Both the position numbers and the translations under genes were made by a program. The notes under the pieces are model-generated. The model did no database searches and was not told the origin of the DNA. It worked only from the letters and a program-made list of their open reading frames with translations. A stretch of 64,000 bases of DNA from Haloterrigena turkmenica DSM 5511 (GTDB lineage: Archaea > Halobacteriota > Halobacteria > Halobacteriales > Natrialbaceae), in contig NC_013743.1 in NCBI RefSeq assembly GCF_000025325.1, forward strand, positions 1,612,001 to 1,676,000, written 5' to 3'. Numbering within the stretch: position 1 is the first letter of the stretch; each line of letters starts with the position of its first letter. Positions 58,711 through 64,000 of the stretch are shown here, piece after piece.

Positions 58711-59175
58711 CTACTCGGACCGAGGGGATCCCCCACCGACCGCACCGGACGGGACCAGCGTCGAGACCCGCGCGTTCTCCTTGATCCGCAGGCCGCCGTC
58801 GGCGACGGTCAGCGGGATCAGCGGCAGGTGCGACGCGACCAGCATCGAGGGGTGGGAGCCGCCTCGAGCCAGCAGTTCGTTGCGCGGCTGCAGCTGGACG
58901 GGCTCCTCGAGGTCGGTCAGGAACTCGTTGTGCTGGAGGACGTACTGGCCGCCCTCGAGATTCCACCAACCGTACTCGTCGTCCGGATCCCGGAGCTCGG
59001 TGGGCACCGGCTCGAGGTCGGCGTCCTCGAGTTCGTCGCCGCCGAAATCCAGTCGACCGGGCGCGGCGACCTCGTAGATGGCGCTGACGGTCAGATCGAT
59101 ACCGTGCTCATGGACCTGTGCGGGTTCGTACACGAGGTTGTCGACGACCTCGGCGAGCGGATGCTCGGCGGACAT
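58711..59175 (-). CDS. dCTP deaminase/dUTPase-like protein
   Basis: The 154-residue protein begins MSAEHPLAEVVDNLVYEPAQVHEHGIDLTVSAIYEV, followed by RLDFGGDELEDADLEP and WNLEGGQYVLQHNEFLTDLEEPVQLQPRNELLARGGSHPSMLVASHLPLIPLTVADGGLRIKENARVSTLVP. The HGIDLTV and LQPRNELLARG segments echo the trimeric dCTP deaminase/dUTPase fold (pattern IDL.....Y.L......L......G.S.L). Catalytic residues are not clearly conserved, so enzymatic activity is uncertain. The ATG at 59175 is chosen from the TATA element GTTTTTTGCG on minus (59201-59210), 26-35 bases upstream; an upstream frame to 59334 is rejected. Confidence 0.7.
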   Translation of the reverse strand: MSAEHPLAEVVDNLVYEPAQVHEHGIDLTVSAIYEVAAPGRLDFGGDELEDADLEPVPTELRDPDDEYGWWNLEGGQYVLQHNEFLTDLEEPVQLQPRNELLARGGSHPSMLVASHLPLIPLTVADGGLRIKENARVSTLVPSGAVGGGSPRSE

Positions 59176-59400
59176 TTCGGTCGGAGTGATGGTTTCCCAG
59201 CGCAAAAAACGTGTCCTCGTCGCATCGAATATCGTCGGCGCATCGAGCGCCGTCGGAGCCAGCGGGACCCGGGCCCCGATCGAGGTACCCTCGCCGTCGA
59301 TTTGAATCACGACTGGCGGCTCGCTGTCAACCACAGTGACTTTCCACTATTCTTTCCAAAACGAACACATCTAAAAGTTAGGCCGTCAACAGTAGGGCCG

Positions 59401-60225
59401 ATGGTACACCTCGAGCGGATTCGGATTCGGCCGGTCGCGTCCCTCGATGCGGTCTCGGTTTCGGAACGGACGCTCGTCGACCGCGGACCGGAGTGGAATC
59501 GGCGGTATACGATCGTCGAGCGAACGCCGGGAAGCGACGCCCGACCCGCGCCGGTCACCGAGGAACGCGACCCCCGTCTCCGCAGGCTCGAGACGACGTA
59601 CGACCTCGAGCGAGAGACGGTGACGGTCCGCGAACGAGGAAGCGACGAGACCGCGACCTTCCACCTCGACCTCGATCGGGAGTGTTTCGCCTCGTGGCTC
59701 TCGGAGTTCCTCGACTACCCGGTCGAAATCGTTCGCACCGACGAGAGCGGCGGCCCGGACGCCGCGGCTCCGTCGGGACTGACGGTCGTCAGCGCCGAGA
59801 CGCTCGAAACGGTCGCCGAGTGGTACGACGAGATCGACGCCGACGAACTGTGCCGTCGCGTCCAACCGACGCTCGTCGTCGGCGGCGCCCCGCCGTTCTG
59901 GGAGGACCGACTCTACGGGCGGGCCGATCGGATCGTTCCCGTCGAGGTCGGGTCGACGACGCTGTACGGCATCGGGCCGTCGCAACTGAGCGGCGTCTCG
60001 GCGCGCGACCCCGAAACCGGCGCGCAAACCGACGGGTTCCGAGAGACGTTCGTCGAGCGCCGCCGGGCGACGCTGCCCGACTGGGCGACCGCGGTGCGGT
60101 TCGACCACTACTTCCGGCTGCTGGCCGAGACGCAGGTCCCGCAGGCATCGGTCGGAACGACGCTCTCGGTCGATGAGCCGATCACCGTCGGGGAGCCTGT
60201 CCCGTCTCCAACGCCGGCCGACTGA
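59401..60225 (+). CDS. MOSC-domain protein lacking the usual cysteine
   Basis: This 274-residue protein has a MOSC N-terminal beta barrel (MVHLERIRIRPVASLDAVSVSERTLVDRGPEWNRRYTIVERTPG) and a C-terminal MOSC domain (ADELCRRVQPTLVVGGAPPFWEDRLYGRADRIVPVEVGSTTLYGIGPSQLSGVSARDPETGAQTD). MOSC proteins bind molybdenum cofactor through a cysteine in a PCxRC-like position before DPETG. Here that position reads PSQLSGVSARDPETG, so the ligand is missing. The molecule may have lost Moco binding or use another residue. The ATG at 59401 is the conserved start. It follows the dCTP-deaminase-like gene divergently. Confidence 0.82.
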   Translation: MVHLERIRIRPVASLDAVSVSERTLVDRGPEWNRRYTIVERTPGSDARPAPVTEERDPRLRRLETTYDLERETVTVRERGSDETATFHLDLDRECFASWLSEFLDYPVEIVRTDESGGPDAAAPSGLTVVSAETLETVAEWYDEIDADELCRRVQPTLVVGGAPPFWEDRLYGRADRIVPVEVGSTTLYGIGPSQLSGVSARDPETGAQTDGFRETFVERRRATLPDWATAVRFDHYFRLLAETQVPQASVGTTLSVDEPITVGEPVPSPTPAD

Positions 60226-60383
60226 CTCGAGCGTCACGGCCGATGCGTCGCTATCCGATGATCGGAGTGGCGAAGCGAAACTGCCGTCTCTCGGCCGAAC
60301 ACGGCGAGACGCGTCCGCACTCGATTTTCACATCTGGTATTCGGAGCCAAAGCTCAAAGAGGGCGCTCTGATTTGCCGGTGTC

Positions 60384-63300
60384 ATGGGAACGGGTCTCGA
60401 TATCGGACCGGGAGCGCTCAGGGTGGCCGCGGAACCGGCCGGGGACGCGATCGAATCGGTACCGCCGGTCGTCGTTCCGGTCGACGACGCTGCGGCGAGC
60501 GATCTGACGGATGACGGACTGTCCGTGGAGCGAGAGGGAACGACCTACGCAGTCGGCGAGACAGCCGAGGCGGTCGCCGATGCGACCGGCGCGGCGCCCG
60601 AGTCGCTGTTTTCCAACGGGGTTCTAACGGTCGACGGCTACGCCGAACCGGCCCTCGAGGCGCTGCTCGAGGACGCGCTCGAGAGCGACGCGAGCGACGG
60701 GCGACTCTGCTATACGACGCCGGGAACGCTGGTCGACGCCGCGGAGCCGACCGAGGCCCACCGCGAGGCCGTCGAGTCGGTCGTCGCCGAGCACGCGGCC
60801 GACGCCACGCCGATCAGCAGGGGCTTCGCCGTCGTCTACGACCAGCTGGCCGAGGACAACTACACCGGGCTCGGCATCTGCATCGGCTCGCAGACCACCA
60901 GCGTCGCGCTGGCCTACTACGGCGTGCCCGCGCTGGCGTTCTCGCTCGCGAAGGGCAGCGAGTGGATCGTCGAGCGAGCGGCGGCCGAAACCGGCCGCGA
61001 GCCGGCACAGGTCGCGTCCGTCCTCGAGGAGTTTACGCTCGATCCCGACGCCGCGTCGGGAGAAATCGAGAGCGCGCTCGCGCAGGCCCACGACGCGCTG
61101 ATCGGCGACCTCGCCGACGCGATCGCGGCCGAGGCCGACGAGAACGACGTGCAACAGGGGCTGGCCGTCCCGATCGCGGTCGCCGGCGACGGCGCGATCG
61201 AGGGCCTCGAATTCCTGCTCGGCGGGCGGTTCGACGCGGCGGCGCTCCCGTTCTCGGTTCGCGGCGTACGGCTGGCCGACGACCCCGCCGGGAGCGCCGC
61301 CCGCGGCGCGCTCGCGGCCGCCGAGGACGACGTCGACGCCTACGAGGACGTCACCTGGTCGACGGCCGAGACCGACGGGGACGGCGGCGACGAGCCGAAC
61401 GGAGTTCCGGTCGGGTCCGACGCGAGCGGTTCGACGGCGCTCTCCTTCGACGAGGACCTCGGCGGCGGGGCCGACGCGGACCGCGACCGCGCGGACGACG
61501 CCATCGAGCAACTGTTCGACCGGCTCGCCGACCGCGACGCAGAGATCGAATCGGTCCGAACCGACCTCGAGTCGGCGTTCGAGGACATCGCGTACGTCGA
61601 GGAGCGGACGGCCGAGGCCGAGACAGTCGCGAAACTCGACGAGCGCCTCGAGGCGTTCGCCGACGACCTGCGCGACCTCGAGGCCGAGAGCGAGACGCAC
61701 GCGAGCGACGAGGCGGTCGACGAACTGGGCGACGATCTCGAGGGGCTCTCGACGGCCTTCGAGGACTTGGAGGCCGACGTCGACGGGCTCGCGACCGAGC
61801 TGGAAGCTGACCTCGAGGCGGTCGAATCCGGGCTGGAGGACGACATCGACGAGTTGGAAGCCGAGCTGGCGGACAACCTCGACGAACTGGAGTCCGGACT
61901 CGAGACTGACCTCGAGACGCTGTCGGAGACGACGGCAGACGAACGCGCGGCCCTCGAGGAGCGGCTCGAGGAGCTCTCCGACGATCTCGAGGGAGTCGCC
62001 GACCGGGCGGGCTCGCTGGACGAGCGACTCGAGACGCTCCGAACGGAGCTGGAACGCCTCGAAACGGAGACCGCGTCCGCGGCCGATCTCGAGGACGCGA
62101 TCGAGACGATCGATCGACTGGACGAGACGCTCGCGGCGATCGACGAGGATGTCGACCGGATCGATACCCGTCTCGACGATCTAGACGACGGCCTCGAGGA
62201 GCAGGCGACCCAGATCGACGGCGAACTCGAGTCGGTCGACGACCGGATCAGCGACGTCGACGACCGGCTTGAGGACGTGATCGATGACGTCGACGATCGA
62301 ATTCGGGGCATCGACGATCGACTCGAGACAACCAGGACGGACCTCGAGGGCGTCGAGGAGGATCTCACGGTCGTCGACGATCGCCTCGAGGCCACGGATG
62401 ACCGCGTCGAGACGGTAGCCGACGACATCACCGACGTCCGCGAGACGCTGAGTGCCCGAGCCGACGATCTGGAGGCGCGCCTGGAGAGTGCTCGGGAGAC
62501 GGTCGGAGGCCTCGAGGCGACGGCGGCCGACGACGAGCGGGTCGACGCCGTCGAAGACGATCTCGAGGCCCTCGAGACGGATCTCGAAGAACTCGGAGAC
62601 GGTGTCACGAGCGTCTCGGAGCGACTCGAGGACCTCGCGGAACGGACGGCGCTCGAGGACACCGTCACCGCACTCGCGTCCGACCTCGACGCCGCCGAGA
62701 GCGAGCTCGCCGATCTCGGCGACGCGTTCGACTCGCTCGAGACCGATGTCGACGACCAACTCGAGGCGACGACCGCCGAGTTCGATGCCACGGCGACCGA
62801 ACTCGAGGCGCGACTCGACGACCGGACGGACGACGTCGAGACGAGACTCGAGGGCGCGGTCGGCTCGATCGAGGACGATTTCGCGACCCTCGAGTCGCGC
62901 CTCGATCGCCTCGACGAAGCGGCACCGGAGGCTGACGCGGTCGACGAACTGTCCGATTCGCTCGCGGAGACGCGCGAAACGGTCGAATCGGCGACGGCGG
63001 AGGTCGACGCCCTCGCGGAGGATCTCAACGCGCTCGAGTCGCGGTTCGGGGAACTCGAGACGGCGCTGACCGATCGGATGGACTCAGTCGAGACGGAACT
63101 CGACGACGTCGCGTCCGATCTCCGATCGACGGTAGCGGACGAGACCGACGCGCTCGCGGACCGTCTCGAGGGGCTCGGTGACGAGTTCGACTCGCTCGAG
63201 GCGGACGTCGAGACCCGACTCGAGGACGTCACCGAAACCGTCGACGGCGTCGACGCCGACGTCGAACGAATCTCGGCGCGCGTCTCAGAATTCGACGAGC

Positions 63301-64000
63301 GCTTCGAATCCCTCGACGAGACGGCCGCGTCCGCGGACGCCGTCGCGACGCTCGAGGAGTCAATCAGTACGCTCGAGGGAGAACTCGAAACGCTTCGGGC
63401 AGCGTCCGACGAAACGCACGAGGCGATCGCGGCGCTCGAGGCCGACCGCGAGGCGGCGCCGGCGGACGTCGCGGAACGTCTCGAGCGCGTCGAGGACCAA
63501 ACTGACGATCTCGAGAACCAGACCGATGTGCTTGCGAACCGAGTCGGTCGACTCGACGACCTCTCGACGCGGGTCGATGACCTGGCCGACCGCGCGGACG
63601 GACTCGACGACCGGACGAGCGAACACGGGTCGCGGCTCGATCGGCAGGGCGATTCGCTCGCGGCCCACGACGAACGCCTCGAGTCGGTCGCGAGCGAGGT
63701 CGACGACCTCGCGACGGCCCTCGACGCGACGCCAGACGAGGCAGCCCTCGAGTCGACGGACGATCGACTGGACGCGCTCGCGGATCAGGTGGACGGACTC
63801 GAGTCGGCGCTCGACGACGTGGAGTCGGAGACGGTTCGCGGGGAGCAACTCGAGGCACTGCAGGCCGACGTCGCCGAGTTGCGAGAGCGCGTCGAGACGG
63901 AAGCGCGACCCCACGAACAGAACGAGTCGTCCGGGATAGCGGAGACGGTCGTTCCGATCGCTGCCGGCGGGGGCGGCGCCGGTGTCGTCGCCGGCGGCTC
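60384..64000 (+). CDS. Actin/Hsp70-like ATPase domain fused to a giant coiled coil, 3' end cut
   Basis: An uninterrupted frame of at least 1205 codons runs from the ATG at 60384 to the window edge. Residues 1-315 resemble the actin/Hsp70 ATPase fold: phosphate-1 loop LDIGPGALRVA (5-15), phosphate-2 loop GLGICIGSQTTSVALAYYG (162-180), and an adenosine-type loop VAGDGAIEGLEFLLGG (267-281). A linker (about 315-366) follows. Residues about 370-1180 are a coiled coil with regular Leu/Asp/Glu heptads and many DLEEL, VDDRL and ESVDD words. The end (from about 1185) turns hydrophobic and glycine-rich (IAETVVPIAAGGGGAGVVAGG), possibly a membrane segment. This could be a tethered cytoskeletal, chromosome or cell-surface organiser. 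Comparison with MreB, FtsA and salactin is structural inference only. Confidence 0.8.
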   Translation, partial: MGTGLDIGPGALRVAAEPAGDAIESVPPVVVPVDDAAASDLTDDGLSVEREGTTYAVGETAEAVADATGAAPESLFSNGVLTVDGYAEPALEALLEDALESDASDGRLCYTTPGTLVDAAEPTEAHREAVESVVAEHAADATPISRGFAVVYDQLAEDNYTGLGICIGSQTTSVALAYYGVPALAFSLAKGSEWIVERAAAETGREPAQVASVLEEFTLDPDAASGEIESALAQAHDALIGDLADAIAAEADENDVQQGLAVPIAVAGDGAIEGLEFLLGGRFDAAALPFSVRGVRLADDPAGSAARGALAAAEDDVDAYEDVTWSTAETDGDGGDEPNGVPVGSDASGSTALSFDEDLGGGADADRDRADDAIEQLFDRLADRDAEIESVRTDLESAFEDIAYVEERTAEAETVAKLDERLEAFADDLRDLEAESETHASDEAVDELGDDLEGLSTAFEDLEADVDGLATELEADLEAVESGLEDDIDELEAELADNLDELESGLETDLETLSETTADERAALEERLEELSDDLEGVADRAGSLDERLETLRTELERLETETASAADLEDAIETIDRLDETLAAIDEDVDRIDTRLDDLDDGLEEQATQIDGELESVDDRISDVDDRLEDVIDDVDDRIRGIDDRLETTRTDLEGVEEDLTVVDDRLEATDDRVETVADDITDVRETLSARADDLEARLESARETVGGLEATAADDERVDAVEDDLEALETDLEELGDGVTSVSERLEDLAERTALEDTVTALASDLDAAESELADLGDAFDSLETDVDDQLEATTAEFDATATELEARLDDRTDDVETRLEGAVGSIEDDFATLESRLDRLDEAAPEADAVDELSDSLAETRETVESATAEVDALAEDLNALESRFGELETALTDRMDSVETELDDVASDLRSTVADETDALADRLEGLGDEFDSLEADVETRLEDVTETVDGVDADVERISARVSEFDERFESLDETAASADAVATLEESISTLEGELETLRAASDETHEAIAALEADREAAPADVAERLERVEDQTDDLENQTDVLANRVGRLDDLSTRVDDLADRADGLDDRTSEHGSRLDRQGDSLAAHDERLESVASEVDDLATALDATPDEAALESTDDRLDALADQVDGLESALDDVESETVRGEQLEALQADVAELRERVETEARPHEQNESSGIAETVVPIAAGGGGAGVVAGG

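Noticed and set aside
61340-63232. A 630-codon serine-rich open frame on the minus strand.
   Set aside because: It is the shadow of the acidic coiled-coil gene on the plus strand: GAC/GAG/CTC-rich codons read backwards as serine and arginine codons. The composition is not protein-like and the plus-strand frame has clear domains.

Overview
The window is high-GC DNA from a haloarchaeon. The proteins are very acidic, the proteasome beta subunit is archaeal, and many transcripts look leaderless, with a TATA box 25-35 bases before the start codon. Several haloarchaea-only families are present, along with a complete methylaspartate-cycle gene set. The gene content fits the Natrialbales group (Natrinema/Haloterrigena-like), but no 16S rRNA gene is present to confirm this.

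Layout. 0-1.1 kb: the 5' part of a hypothetical gene and a winged-helix regulator. 1.1-6.8 kb: the urease operon ureB-ureC-ureA-ureG-ureD-ureE-ureF on the minus strand. 7.7-12.6 kb: a divergent urea-type ABC transporter operon, urtABCDE, preceded by two overlapping mini-ORFs. 12.6-24.4 kb: housekeeping and small haloarchaeal genes, including an HTH-CBS regulator, a UPF0212 protein, the proteasome beta subunit, a sugar oxidoreductase with a ThuA protein, ribose-1,5-bisphosphate isomerase, an SMR efflux pump, an Mrp-type Fe-S carrier, a phasin-like coiled-coil protein and a uracil-DNA glycosylase. 24.46 kb: tRNA-Ser(UGA), followed by repeated copies of its own 3' end. 25-34.7 kb: membrane proteins, with two FNT channels flanking an APC-UspA fusion, then ZIP-like, AI-2E-type and CNNM/CorC-type proteins. 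34.9-43 kb: a glutamate-cysteine-ligase-like gene and the methylaspartate-cycle cluster (glutamate mutase S and E, methylaspartate ammonia-lyase, mesaconyl-CoA hydratase, a CitE-type lyase, and a divergent CaiB-type CoA transferase). 43-47.8 kb: a broken nuclease, DUF5785, GTP cyclohydrolase III, a CBS-zinc ribbon protein, phosphoglycerate kinase, an acetyltransferase and tRNA-Thr(UGU). 48.5-60.2 kb: an HTTM protein, UspA, a split 2-oxoacid dehydrogenase (E1a, E1b, lone lipoyl domain, lone E2 core), an acyl-CoA ligase with a crotonase, a dCTP-deaminase-like protein and a MOSC protein. 60.4 kb to the end: a very long protein with an actin/Hsp70-like ATPase head, a coiled coil of about 800 residues and a glycine-rich hydrophobic tail cut by the window edge.

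Functional links. Urease and Urt form one urea import and hydrolysis module arranged back to back. The methylaspartate genes let acetyl-CoA be assimilated through glutamate, methylaspartate, mesaconyl-CoA and methylmalyl-CoA to glyoxylate and propionyl-CoA. The acyl-CoA ligase and crotonase may feed acetyl-CoA and propionyl-CoA into it, and the phasin-like protein may relate to carbon storage.

The most unusual signals are three. First, structured repeat units sit directly 3' of both tRNA genes. They contain copies of the tRNA 3' end, inverted copies of the T arm, and a second hairpin that covaries between the two loci. Second, a cascade of overlapping mini-ORFs runs into urtA. Third, the actin-like/coiled-coil giant at the right edge.
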